A stretch of 31,742 bases of DNA, taken from Priapulus caudatus (lineage: Eukaryota > Priapulida > Priapulimorpha > Priapulimorphida > Priapulidae). Numbering within the stretch: position 1 is the stretch's first letter; each line of letters starts with the position of its first letter. The position numbers and the translations under genes are program-made. The notes beneath the pieces were generated by a model, which saw only the letters and a list, made by a program, of their open reading frames with translations, had not been told where the DNA came from and did not search any database. The stretch is from positions 48,606 through 80,347 of the forward strand of contig NW_014577653.1 in the NCBI RefSeq assembly GCF_000485595.1, written 5' to 3'. Below, one piece after another: positions 1-10,845 of the stretch.

Positions 1-21
1 TAGATAAGTGCATTATATATA

Positions 22-52
<31 letters not shown>

Positions 53-68
53 CTATATATTATATATA
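1..68. repeat. TA-rich microsatellite
   Basis: Alternating at/ta dinucleotides. The next ~600 bp hold no recognised gene apart from the palindrome at 319. Confidence 0.9.
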
Positions 69-318
69 TGAACATGTATATAATTATTATTATGCATGCA
101 TGTAGTATATTTACATTTGTATATATTATACGATAATAATAAAAATGTAAATGACCGCGCGAAAGATGCTGTGCATTGGGAAATTTCGCTTTAATTTCGA
201 AAAATCGCTTACAATTTCCAATTTTGCCGCATGAATCCACCACACATCCATATATTCATAGCTAATATTCCTGCAGCAATATTCAATGACGAATGGCCGC
301 TTAGCGCTTCGGGTCGCC

Positions 319-355
319 CAGAGCCGTATATAGAGATCTCTATAATACGGCTCTG
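319..355. repeat. 37-bp near-perfect palindrome
   Basis: cagagccgtat and atacggctctg surround a tagagatctcta core. Flanks ggtcgcc and ggtccgcc resemble a degraded duplication, so it may belong with the other palindromic insertions. Confidence 0.5.
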
Positions 356-699
356 TGGTCCGCCGCGTTGCCCATCGAGGCCCATGCACCCCTATATGGA
401 AACAGGTAGTAAGCAACACCGGCGTTGATAGCAGTAATACAGTGAAATTCACTTAATAGAACGCGGCAACTAACAATTGCTAAAGCACTATTTTGGCCTT
501 ACTGCTGGCAGTTATACACTAATACCACGATAATTTCAGCAGCAATAGCGGTGACGTGTAATAACTAATCATATACACTTAGAAGGTTAGCACTTGTAGG
601 TAATCTTTCCTTATTGGTTGTGGTTATATTGTACATGTTTAGGAGGAATACTTGCATGAGATGAGCGCAATAACGCGCTCGGTAACAGATCGTGCGAGC

Positions 700-1190
700 C
701 AGAGCGTCCGTCGCGTATAGGACAAGATAAATCTTCTTCGGCCGTTCTTACACGGTCAAACTGGAGCCAGGCAGGCTGACAGACATGCGCTTGGTAAAAT
801 CCATTCAATAGTATTCACTTTGATCGCAAGCATCACGCCCTGGTACTCCACTATGCCGATATTTATTTACTGCTGCAGATGGCGCCTGTGCGCTCGGTCA
901 CTGTGACTGCAAGAGAATTGTCTTCGGGCGTTCTCATTCGTTCAAACTAGTCGCGGGCGGGCCGACGGCACGTGTGCATTGGTAAAATCTGATTCTACAT
1001 CCTTCACTTTCTCGCCAGCTCGGCCCCGCCACCGATTCCCAGATATGCGACACGAAAAAGGGGCTGCGACGTCGGTAGCGCCTTGACTGCCAAGATAATT
1101 TTTCTTGGCCGTTTTCTTACGTTTAAACTGAAGCCGTAAATTGTCGTAATCACAAACTAATGCGAGTGTCGGTGTGTTATGTAAAACCCC
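700..1190 (+). repeat. Three diverged direct repeats of ~183 bp
   Basis: Anchors ggccgttcttacacggtcaaac (from 739, slightly varied), gggcgttctcattcgttcaa (from 927) and ggccgttttcttacgtttaa (from 1108) occur at similar spacing. Each is preceded by aagataa or aagagaatt and followed about 50 bp later by ttggtaaaat or ttatgtaaaa. Looks like an old satellite or element remnant. Confidence 0.65.
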
Positions 1191-1199
1191 ATTGATCCA

Positions 1200-1770
1200 G
1201 TGTCGTCATATCATCCCATTCTCGTATCTTGATCCGGGCGGCCTTGTCAGTAACATCGTAAAGTTAATGCTAATGTTAATGCTAAGATAGCACTTTCGAC
1301 TATTGTATAGTACTAATTTTGTTCTCTGACAACGCGGTTATTTTCTTGTTTACACTTTAGTAATTAAAAACTCTACTCTTTCAAAAAATCACAGAGTGAT
1401 CATGAGGCCAAAGAAATGAACTTTAATAATAACAAACCACACATTCTATTCATCGCTCAGTGCCGTAGGAAAATATATACACGATAACGGCTTTTTATAG
1501 CACGCATAACCTTGCACTTCGAGCTCGGCTAAAGTAGTACAAGTAAAGATAAACGACAATCAAATTTGTATAACATCTTCGCCTAACAGAGCATGTATAT
1601 TTGAATTATCTAAAACTAAGCATGTAAATATTATTCATATTCCACATAAATAAATACATCGTTATTCCTAAACCTGTATTATGCATTCTATCTCAGCGGC
1701 GCCCCGCAAGCAAGGCTGCTTAGCCTATATAATCAAGGCTAAACATAGCCACATTGATTACACGACATCA
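1200..1770. other. No recognised feature
   Basis: AT-rich sequence with no open frame, RNA gene or repeat that I could support. Confidence 0.5.
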
Positions 1771-1790
1771 GTCTCTTTCTCTCTCTCTCT

Positions 1791-1831
<41 letters not shown>

Positions 1832-1863
1832 TCTCTCTCTCTCTCCTCTCTCTACTCTCTCTC

Positions 1864-1900
<37 letters not shown>

Positions 1901-2000
1901 ACTCTTCTCTCACTCTCCTCTCTCTCTCGTCTCTCTCATCTCTCTCTCTCTCTGTCTCTTTCTCTCTTTCTCTCTCACAGTCTCTCTCCTCGTGCGCTCT
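1770..2000 (+). repeat. (CT)n microsatellite, interrupted
   Basis: About 230 bp of tc/ct dinucleotide with short interruptions. Two overlapping serine/leucine readings across it are artefacts. Confidence 0.97.
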
Positions 2001-2165
2001 CTAGTCGACTGTGGGTTCTCTCACTATGCTTTTTTAGCGGTAGTTTGCCGCGGATATTAATATGGATTCTTTAGGAGAACCTATATTATGCACTCCTGGT
2101 GGCCATGTTACGTCGATGGTGGCTGAACGCCATGGCATATCTAAGGGCTGAATAAAGAGCTAATG

Positions 2166-2240
2166 GGTAGGGTGGGGTGGGGCATGCTGCGCGGGTGCGG
2201 GGTGGGGTGGGGTGGGGATGGGGTGGGTGGGGGGCGGGGT
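2166..2240 (+). repeat. G-rich tract, quadruplex-prone
   Basis: More than ten runs of three or more G with short loops (gggtggggtgggg and ggggtggggtggggatgggg) in 75 bp on the plus strand, well above the four runs needed for an intramolecular G-quadruplex. Confidence 0.85.
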
Positions 2241-2872
2241 AATAGGTGCATAACATATTAAGTATCATAAGAATATTACGAAACGATAGTTGTTATCGGC
2301 GGAGTCACGGGACACGAAACCTCTCACTTGTCTAGAGGTTATAGATGGCTCTACATTGTTGGCCAAGGATTGAAAAACGCCGAATGTAAAAGGGGAGCGG
2401 CAAGGACACGTAAGGGCATTATAACACTGTACTGGCCTAGAGTGTAATAAAGCACGTTCTGTAAACCACGTCTAGACATTTTTCTATCGTACCACACAGT
2501 CTTTCGTGTCTCTCCTAATTGTGTGCAGTGACTACAAAGATCACACGAAATAATCAACATCACAGTCACACTTTTATAATAGCTAACCAATCAACACAGG
2601 ACAGTGAAAACATGATTAGCCCATACCAAACCAATTGCAAATCACTTCGTATACATTTTGAACGCCACTTAAATTTCTGCATCTGCCGTGCACATATCGA
2701 CACATACTACTGTAGAAGCGGCCACTTTGCGTCGTCCATATTTATGAATTATTTTTTATTGCCATCCATGAGACGTTGATGAGACAGATGTTCAAGTTAT
2801 TGTTAATTAGATAAGCCATGCACATTATATAAACATCGAGTTTATATCGGTTTAAAGGCACCGCTTTCCAGT

Positions 2873-3590
2873 GTAACTAAGATCGATTATTAGCAACTGA
2901 TGCCTAGAATTATCATCGGACCTTCTTAGAAGCGTGTCAAATGCGTTCTGTGCCTTTTCGAGCTCGTGCGGACTGCCAGCGTCATCTAGCGTCCAATGAT
3001 GGTCGATGTAGCCCTGCACGATAACTTCAGGGTCCGTGGTGAATTTCGTCCGGGTTCTGATCAGCCGCTCCTGAATATAACGGGCGACTCCTCCCATAGT
3101 GGAGTCGCCAAATACGAGCACCTAAGGTGTAAAATATTTGTGACTGTTTAATCTTGTTCGATAGTTCTGAGACAGGCGAAGCTCATCTAGAAATCTGCGC
3201 ACAGTAGCTGGCTAAACACTAGCACCATGTCCAACAGTTGCACGCGGCCGTCTAGGTTATATATGATACAATGTTAATTATTGTGCATTAATTTCGTATC
3301 CGCAAACGCTCAACATCCATAACTTCTTTTGGGCGGGGGATCGAAGTTTATTTGAAGAATTTGAAGATCGTTATAGTTTCAGTGACACCGAACACAAAAG
3401 ATAAATTTCAACAGAGATGAAGATGTTTTCGCAGTGAGAGGTGATCGAAATACCTTCCTCCCTGCCAAGCACATTCTAACGGCTACGTCTGAGAGAGAAC
3501 TGCTCCGACAGTTTACAGGTTGCCACTGCGCGTCCTTCCACGAACATTTCTTTTTGTCGGTGCAGGACGAGCATGGAATCACCCAACGAC
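2873..3590 (-). CDS. PC-esterase domain gene (NXPE/CPED1-like), two exons, partial
   Basis: Exon A is 3590-3454 on the minus strand, with acceptor cctacgcag before 3590 and donor gtatttc after 3454. It encodes a Cys-Trp-rich lead-in with CSWKDAQWQPVNC and ends ...CLAGRK. Exon B starts at 3121 after acceptor ttttacaccttag and begins VLVFGDSTMGGVARYIQERL. The A-to-B join is phase 0 and gives CLAGRK-VLVFGDST, the expected layout of PC-esterase proteins: conserved Trp/Cys, then CL.GK, then the GDS motif holding the nucleophilic Ser. The spacing and the later HHWTLDD and AFDTLLRRS segments remind me most of the C-terminal domain of CPED1-type proteins. The family is extracellular or secretory-pathway and is presumed to deacylate glycans. 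Exon B stays open to a TAA at 2852-2854. Its true donor is unclear (a weak cggtgcc near 2870), so the left coordinate is approximate. No flanking exons were recognised, so this may be part of a live gene with long introns or a remnant. Confidence 0.7.
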
Positions 3591-3673
3591 CTGCGTAGGC
3601 AACAAGGTCACATACGTGACTGGTGGATAACGTTCACATAATGACGACCAGTCAGCGTGCAGTTATATAGTTA

Positions 3674-3715
3674 CAGAAGTAGATAATAGGGAATTTCCCC
3701 TATTATCTACTTCTG
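3674..3715. mobile_element. 42-bp palindromic micro-insertion, CAGRAGT group
   Basis: Arms cagaagtagataataggg and ccctattatctacttctg leave a loop of about 6 bases. The flanking 7-mers are atagtta (3667-3673) and ataatta (3716-3722), one mismatch apart. Confidence 0.6.
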
Positions 3716-4150
3716 ATAATTATAAGCCTAAGCTTAACCCCAACACTAACCCTAACGCTAACCATAATAACGGTAGGCTGGCGTTATTTTGACTGCGGAA
3801 ACTATTCAACTGCCTTCAGGACATTGATACTTGATCATCGATAAGGATACTTTAATTAGCTGTTTGCCTAATATTATAATTAGGCATTAAACAGTGCGCG
3901 ACAGTGCAATATATAGCACCTGGCAAAAGCGTAATGAACATAACGATAACAGTGTGCAGTAGTTCGTGTACAGTAGTCATAACAGGATCGGAATTATGAA
4001 CAGCCCATGAGTTATATAGTTTACGGGTTTATGACATTATAGGACGTTCAGTAGTGGAATATATTGTCTCGCAATTATTTCTAACGTGGTTCTAACTGAT
4101 TCGTGTATTACGTGAGGTACATTCACGTCTACATTACATCAGATCTCAAG

Positions 4151-4270
4151 GGCGGATCTAGGTTTTAACTAAGGGGGGGTTTACCTGAGGTGATTGGCCT
4201 ACACACCCCAGCGTGCCGAAGGCACGCCTTGCTAGGGGGGTCCGGGGCATTAAACCCGTAAATCATGCCC
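4151..4270. mobile_element. 120-bp hAT-like MITE remnant
   Basis: It starts ggcggatctagg, like the ends of the MITE at 6522, and ends aaatcatgccc. Perfect 8-bp direct repeats atctcaag flank it (4143-4150 and 4271-4278). The interior has runs of G and a gtgccgaaggcac hairpin. It appears to be an internally deleted MITE. Confidence 0.75.
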
Positions 4271-4322
4271 ATCTCAAGATAAATCTAGATAGATATCGAT
4301 AAAGATCTGATCTCGCAAGATC

Positions 4323-4330
4323 ATCTAGAT
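4323..4330. repeat. Left target-site duplication of the hAT element
   Basis: atctagat, identical to 7076-7083 on the other side of the element. Confidence 0.93.
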
Positions 4331-4615
4331 CCCTGGTTCCCAACCGGGGGTACTAGTACCCCCTGGGTGTACCAGCGAACACCACAGGGGGTACCTAGAA
4401 GGCCTCTTAGACAATTTTTAAAAAGTAGTGCTATATAATAATCAGCGGGTGATTCAGGCACATGGTCCGTTTTCCCGGACAGTCACTGATTATATGAAAC
4501 CTCATTGAAGCGCACGGAGCATATGGTGAGCGTCTTCCTGTCTTGGATACGGATCGATCTAAGTGGTCTGATTGAGTACTGAGCGCTCTCGGATTATCAT
4601 TCAGTTTGGAGCACA

Positions 4616-6350
4616 ATGCCGCCTAAAAAGCGTAAATACAATGATGATTATGTCAAGCTAGGATTTACATGTATAACTGGTAGTGATGGTGTTGAGAAGC
4701 CGCAATGTTTCTTGTGTGGAAAAACATTTTGTAATGATTATATAAAGCCGACAAGAATGAAGTCGCATCTCCAGACCGACCACCCTCTTCGCGTCAATGA
4801 TTCGGCTGATCAGTTTTGTCAGAAGAAGGCCAGATTCGCGATTGCTGGTAAGCTAACGACGGGCCACGGGTTCGTGCCAACCCAAAAGCCAGCCCTTAAT
4901 TCGTCTTATCGTGTGGCCTATCGAATAGCCAAAGTGAAAAAACCTCACACAATCGGGGAAACCCTTATCAAGCCATGCACCCTGGAAATGGTCCAACTCA
5001 TGTGCGGCGAGCAGCATCGCAAAGCTCTTGAAACCATCCCACTGTCGGATAATGTCATCAAACGCCGCATCAATGACATAGCGGACGACATACTCGTTTC
5101 GGAAATCAAAGCCAGTCTATACAAAATAAGTATGCAATTGGACGTGTCTACAGACTGCGCTCAATGTAGCCAGAAAACCACCACAAAAGCAACGGATGTT
5201 CTGGATCTGGTTACCACATTCATGGACAAGCACAATATTCCAATGGATAAGCTGGGATCTATGTGCATTGACGGTGCGCCAGCGATGCTTGGCAATAAGT
5301 CGGGATTTTGTGCGTTGGTCAAAAGGTTGGTACCGGACGTAACCGTTACCCACTGTGTCTTATACCGCCATGTCCTTGCATCCAAAAGTCTACCACAGGA
5401 TTTCAAGGGCATTATGACGAACGTAGTCTCGGTTGTGAATTTCATACGTAGTCGAGCTTCGAACCACAGACTATTCCTAGCCTTTTGCAAAGAGATGGGG
5501 AGCGAGCACGAAGTTCTGCTCTATAACACTGAGGTGCGATGGTTATCCCGGAGACGTGTCTTCACAAGAGTAGGCCCCCTATACGAACTTAGAAAAGAAA
5601 TTGAATTGTTTTTGCGCGACAAAGGTAATACGCTGCATGAAAAATTGAGCGATACTTCATTACCTCACTGGTCTATATGTCTGACGTATTCACATTGCTC
5701 AATGAGCTCAATACTTCGCTTCAAGGCCGTCAAGTTACACTCATCGACGCGCAAGAGAAGATAGCGAGCTTCAAACAAAAACTACAGCTTTGGAAACGAC
5801 GTGCAGCCAGAGAAAACGATGCCAGTTTCCCAACTCTAGACAGCTGTTTGGCGGAAATGGACGATGGACAGCTATCAGATTCCGTATCCTCATCAATCAG
5901 TAGCTACCTTGAAAGTCTGGCCAATTCATTCGATGGATATTTTCGAGATCCCGTCGAAAGGCAATCCGCGCTGTCCGAAATTGGATCTGAAATCCGTTCC
6001 TCTGCGATTTGGACTCTATTGATGATCAGAATGTGTTCAAAGAGGACCTCATCGACATTATTCCTAAACAGCCACTCAAGCGCCTCCTAGAAACAACGTC
6101 AGTAACTGAATTTTGGTGCAGTCAGGAGATACGCGAGGCCTACCCGGCTATGGCTCCAGAAGCTATTTCCGTTCTAGTTACGTTTGTAACCAGCTACCTG
6201 TGTGAAGCAGGTTTTTCAACGATGGTTACAATCAAGACAAAAGCCCGTAACCGCCTTGACATCCGCGGAGACATGAGAGTCAGTCTGTCAAAAACTGAAC
6301 CGCGGTTCAAACAGTTAGTTTCTGCCATACAGCAGCAGCCTTCTCATTGA
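4616..6350 (+). pseudogene. hAT transposase (ZBED5/FAM200-like), frameshifted
   Basis: This is the transposase of the surrounding hAT element. The first open segment (4616-5764, 382 codons) opens with a basic MPPKKRK stretch and a BED zinc finger, C31-x2-C34-x16-H51-x4-H56. The RNase H-like core follows, with LDVSTD near residues 175-180, CIDGAPAMLG at 217-226 and EVRWLSRRRV. Between STDCAQCSQ and KTTTKATD about 25-30 residues that relatives carry are missing, an in-frame deletion inside the catalytic fold. Coding then continues in another frame (from about 5660 to 6000, ORF 5677-6090) and shifts again (6009-6350) for the dimerisation tail, with SVTEFW and LCEAGFSTM, ending at a TGA. Two frameshifts and the core deletion mean it cannot encode a working transposase. 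The ATG at 4616 is used because the BED finger follows directly. Relatives in vertebrates include domesticated ZBED5 and FAM200 proteins. Confidence 0.92.
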
Positions 6351-6521
6351 ACTGTCGTTTAGTGCACAGTGCGCTTGATTGGAAAAATTCGCCGTGTGAC
6401 TGCATTAATAAAACATAAACATGATGTCAAAATATTCATGACAATACATCAGTGTTGGTTCTTCATTTTGCTTATGGTGGGCGAAGGGGTACCAGGAAAT
6501 AGCGTAAAAAATTAGGGGTAC

Positions 6522-7042
6522 CAGGGGCGGATTCAGACCGTATTTGCCGTATTGGGAAATACGGTCTAGATTTCAAAGTGCCCTTCAAAAGTTTGCGCTA
6601 AAAAATACAGAAAACAATTTGATGGAATTTGGCTATATTCTTTATTTGTTTTCTTTTTCTTCTGATTCATTGACTAAGGAAATCAAAATTTTACATGGTA
6701 GCAAAACTAGCTTTGATATCTGAAAAAGAAGGGAAGTGCTTGAATCATTCTGCATTAATTGCTGGTATGCAAAGCGCAGGCAAAATGAAGCAGAAATAAA
6801 ATTCCATATTATGGTTTTTAGCTATTGCTGCTTGACTGAATGTATGCTCAAATGGTGCTCATTTTTGTGACCAGGGACCCTTGAAATTTTAAAATTTCCT
6901 GGGGGAGGCCCCCCAGACCCCTCGCCATGTGCTTCCGCGCCCAACGGCGCCCACTAGCTGTGGGGAGGTGTGCCCTTTTTGGGGGATGTGCCCTTAAAAT
7001 CTGAAAAAATACTGTCTAGCTTCAGCCCTGGATCCGCCCCTG
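6522..7042. mobile_element. Nested MITE (hAT-type ends) inside the hAT element
   Basis: It begins caggggcggattca and ends ggatccgcccctg, which reads caggggcggatcc on the other strand. A short flanking repeat ggtac (6517-6521 and 7043-7047) is visible, but a full 8-bp duplication is not clear. There is no coding capacity. It lies between the transposase stop and the right end of the 2.7-kb hAT element, so it inserted later. Confidence 0.8.
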
Positions 7043-7075
7043 GGTACGGGGAGTCCAAAAGGTTGGGAACCACTG

Positions 7076-7083
7076 ATCTAGAT
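7076..7083. repeat. Right target-site duplication of the hAT element
   Basis: atctagat, identical to 4323-4330. The exact match suggests a fairly young insertion despite the frameshifts in the transposase. Confidence 0.93.
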
Positions 7084-8390
7084 GAATATTTGCGTTTGGC
7101 TAACGACGACTGCGTTGGGAACAGGTTTTGTTAAGAACTAACCGCTCAAAAGGCGCAATCATGAATACGTGATGTTGTTGGAACTAAAATGACAGTCACG
7201 CCGACAGACACAGAGCTAGATAAATGCGTAGATGATCAGATGTGTATTTACTTTGGAGTATTTGGCGACTCAGTAATTTAGAAAAAATTGCCCAAGTGTA
7301 TAGACAATGTTTGCACACGTATTCAGGAAGTATGACATGCGCGGGCGTTTTTGCGGCGCAAATGTTATAGAAACATATAATCGGATTGTTCAGATATCAA
7401 ATGCGCCTCCACGCAATCCTCCCTCCCCCGGATAGAAGCCACGAATGAAAATGTAGCAGAGTATGCTCTGCATGTTATACAACTTGGGGGTGTCCAGCGG
7501 TGCGAGGCAGAACACGCCTCATTTAGCGCACCATCAGCGCGTTTCATACCCAACTCATTTCCGGTGATGCACTGTGGAAGCGTTCTCCTGGCAATGCTGA
7601 GAGCTGATAAACTGGTGGCAGCACCTAGCGGATGTAGCCCGCATTCCCGTGATGGATCAAAAACCAAGGAACAATCCTGTGACGTTACAAACAAAAAACA
7701 AACTAAACACGTATCATCTGTGATTATAGACGAATCGGCCACCATGCAGTCGACAACCAGCCTAATACCCCCCCCCCCCGACAGGCCTACACCCGGTCGA
7801 ATATAAGTGGAAGAGGCTCGCATGACTAGTATAGGCCAAATGGTTGCTAGTAACAACTTCACTGTTACGGAAAATATGCCTTGCCCCTGAAGTGTTAATT
7901 TCTACATTTTCTCTGATAACTTTGGATTTCATATTTCATAGTTTCAGACATTCATTCGAGAGGATTTTATTGATCTGACACAATTCTATTAAGTTAGGTA
8001 GCAAGGTCTAGTCACAGAAGTCGTCTATGCTAAATGGATAATTAGTGAACGCCATAAGTTTGTAAAATACGAGATATGAATGTATGAAAATTCGCACAAT
8101 TTCACGGTAATGGCCGCAAATCTGCAGTAGTCTTCTTTGAATTAATATCGAAACCCGGGAATATCAATAATAATATATAAACAATAATACGTAGAAATGA
8201 TATGTACACAGTGAGTCAAAAGGCACCTGACCAGTCTTCAGGGAATATATGAAATATTGTATGTCACCTTTCGAAGCTTTTTTTCCTTTTGAACGATTGC
8301 GCCCAGCTAGCCAAACCTCTCTTACTATTCCCACAGTCTAGGTTTGTTAAAGTCTGTGTCATAGCTTGCCGTGCGGCCTAGGTGAAACCC
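7084..8390. other. No recognised gene
   Basis: Contains an open frame of 165 codons on the minus strand (7862-7365) and an 80-codon one on the plus strand (7564-7806). Neither shows a domain, signal peptide or splice context that I recognise. A short run of C (7770-7779) interrupts both. Confidence 0.4.
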
Positions 8391-8410
8391 TCTTCGATCT
8401 CTCTTGCTGT

Positions 8411-8478
8411 GATCTTCTCTTTCTATCTCTCTCGCTGTCGTTTTTCTCTTTCCTCTCGCTCGCTCCCTTCACCCTTCA

Positions 8479-8542
<64 letters not shown>

Positions 8543-8598
8543 CGATCTTCTCTTTCTATCTCTCTCGCTGTCGTTTTTCTCTTTTCTCTCGCTCGCTC
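8411..8598 (+). repeat. (TC)n microsatellite between two copies of a ~55-bp unit
   Basis: gatcttctctttctatctct and the following ~35 bp occur at 8411-8465 and again at 8544-8598, on either side of a pure tc run (about 8481-8538). Confidence 0.9.
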
Positions 8599-8655
8599 AC
8601 ACGCACACGCGCACGCACACGCGCACGCTCACGCGCACGCGCACGCACACGCACG

Positions 8656-8712
<57 letters not shown>
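8599..8712 (+). repeat. (GCAC)n then (CA)n microsatellite
   Basis: cacgcgcacg-type tetranucleotides to about 8660, then pure ac to 8712. The adjacent tc and ca tracts form one compound microsatellite. Confidence 0.95.
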
Positions 8713-8715
<3 letters not shown>

Positions 8716-8719
8716 TATA

Positions 8720-9840
8720 ATTATACACTTGCGCATCAATTAAACATGCTCCGGGAGAGCGTAGCCTTGTGAATGACGGATGAAATAAGATACTCTTAGA
8801 TGTTAATTTTCACGCGCATTAAACTTTGAATAAATTTCATCAATTAAATTCTACCTATTGAAGCATAGTTGTAGCATATGTTATGAAACGCTACTAGCTA
8901 TAGGGACGCAGGCTATAGCTAGTGCAGTTGGGCGTACACTGTAGGCCCCTATATGGATATTCGCAGAGTAATTGGTATCTATAGTAGCTAGATGTATATA
9001 AAATCACCCAATCATGATGTTACATCGGTACATTTCACACAGTTATATATAATGTTTTTCTGCCCCAGTTCTTGCACCCAAAATGCATGGCCGAATGAGG
9101 TTGTACAATGTCAATGGTAAAAAGACAATCGTTGAAATCACGACTACAAATATGACGTCACAGAGAACGCTACAGAGAACAGTAGGCTGTAGGCAGTTCC
9201 ATACACTTCGATATTTGTCCGATAGTAAACACGACACGTATTTTGTCGTCGTCGCATTAGACGTTAAATATCAACAGAATTAACACAACCAGAGTGAAAG
9301 CCATGAAAACATCGTGGGCCGCGTAAGTAGTACTTATTTCAACGTTGTCATTGTTCATAGTGGAGTTTGTAGAGTTATTTTAGCAAAATTACCAAAAGCA
9401 AAAATAATAATTTCTAGTAACGTTACTAAAAACTTGATATGACGCATGATCTACATTTTGTTGATGGGCTAGCACACTGTCACTGGTCTTCACTTTGCAC
9501 CATGATACATATTATGCGCCTATCCTACTATCCTACTATAATATTAATTACGATGTTTTAATTGTGATTTCAGGTAGGCCTATATGGCGTTGAAATAAAT
9601 GATATCAGACAGTCAGGGAAGGCGAACTTCCGACTTTTATTTAGGTATATATTTGTGTCTAAACCGCAGTCTAGACTATAGCTTTCCGCGTGTCTGCTAA
9701 TTCTCGTCGTTGTTCTTGTTTGAAAATCGAATATTATTGCATTGGAGAGCGAGCAGAGAAAATTCTCTAGCTCTTAGTAAAGCTCTTAGCTTCTCTAGCT
9801 CTTAAACTAATAAATAAGCTACATATATATTATATAATTT
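8720..9840. other. No recognised gene
   Basis: AT-rich; small opposing open frames at 9043-9283 show no recognisable domain. Contains an 11-bp-arm hairpin actagctatag...ctatagctagt at 8893-8923. Confidence 0.4.
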
Positions 9841-9844
9841 AATT

Positions 9845-10250
9845 GTATCCCCGAACGAGTTCGGGGGGATACTATGGATTTGGCCTCGTCGCGCCGCCGC
9901 CGCCGCCGCCGCCACCGCCGCCGCAGATATTTCCTTGTGAGCGCTCTACCGGCTGCAGTTCTTCTCGGATCATCTTCAAATTTCGCATGAAGGTGCGTTA
10001 TCGTAAAGCAAAGACGCCAATAGTTTTTGGTGTGGGCGGAGTCATCGTTGCCATAGTAACAGAATTTGTTGTCGAAATATTCTAGAACCTGTAACTTCTG
10101 CAGTTTTTACCCGATTGTCATGAAATTTGGCACACAGGACCAATATATACATACATATCGGCATCTGGGAAGCCGCGTATTTCAACAAATAGGCCTACGG
10201 AATCTATTTAGATTTCGTATTTGTTGGCCCGCGCATTTTAGCTTCGTGTA
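9845..10250 (+). repeat. Dispersed repeat with palindromic head (gtatcccc type)
   Basis: The hairpin head gtatccccgaacgagttcgg...gatac (9845-9872) is followed by a GCC-triplet stretch (9891-9925), then a conserved-looking body with gaacctgtaacttctgcag and catgaaatttggcacacag. This is a type of dispersed element I associate with marine invertebrates. The right end is not defined. Confidence 0.55.
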
Positions 10251-10512
10251 AACACTAACTACCGAATTTGTTGCTCCGTGTGAACGCGGCTTCTATGTCC
10301 ACAATGTGCAGTGACGTCACAATAGCTCAGCCGTAGTACGTCACCTTGCAGGATGCCTGGAGCTAATCCTATGGCACGGAAAGCTAGCAAATAAGAAGGC
10401 TGCGAAAATAATGCGATAAAAAAAGGACGCCGTAGCCTGAAGTCCCGTAGATGAGAAAGTGGGCACAGAGCAGCGCACCCTGGTGCTGGAAGTGATGATC
10501 AAACATGCCGAT

Positions 10513-10652
10513 GATTCGATTCACGGATCGAATGCTTCGATTCACGGATCGAATGCTTCGATTTACGAATCGAATGATTTGATTCACGGATCGAATTATT
10601 CGATTCACGGATCGAATGATTCGATTCACAGATTGAATGCTTCGATTCACGG
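10513..10652 (+). repeat. 21-bp tandem array, left flank of pyrimidine tract
   Basis: About 6.5 copies of a 21-bp unit cgattcacggatcgaatgctt with single-base variants. Because 21 is a multiple of three, it makes a spurious repetitive reading frame. Related units occur in opposite orientation at 12690-12787. Confidence 0.92.
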
Positions 10653-10845
10653 AATTACGTGCTTTCCGGCTGGCCGGCTCTGTCCCGAGCCACGGCTCAC
10701 TTTGATCTCAGGCCCGACCGCCGACCTTCCCGTCTCTGTTTTTTACATTCCCCTTGACACCGGTTGCGTTCCCGCATCGCCATCACTTCCCTGGCGTGTG
10801 GGATTTGCCCGCTTACAATATATTGTGCATTCTGCAAGCTCACCA

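Larger units (their letters stand above)
4331..7075 (+). mobile_element. hAT DNA transposon with 8-bp target duplication
   Basis: The left end ccctggttcccaacc (4331) and the right end, which reads cagtggttcccaacc on the minus strand from 7075, form 15-bp terminal inverted repeats with two mismatches. Perfect 8-bp direct repeats atctagat flank both sides (4323-4330 and 7076-7083), as expected for hAT. The element is 2745 bp and carries the broken transposase plus a nested MITE near its right end. Confidence 0.95.

Noticed and set aside
1681-2074. Serine/leucine open frames over the CT tract
   Set aside because: Dinucleotide repeat translation only.
3728-3765. Interstitial telomere repeats (aaccctaa-like; also near 20745, 20863 and 26780)
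   Set aside because: Only one to three degenerate units each; those at 20.7-20.9 kb belong to the arms of a foldback element.
7365-7862. 165-codon minus-strand frame as a gene
   Set aside because: No recognised motif, no promoter or splice context, and an overlapping frame on the other strand; left as unassigned sequence.
8366-8743. Open frames over TC and CA tracts
   Set aside because: Microsatellite translation; two frames open together.
10513-10652. CRISPR-like repeat array
   Set aside because: Units are contiguous 21-mers with no spacers, in animal DNA; the same holds for the 29-bp units at 22076-22204.
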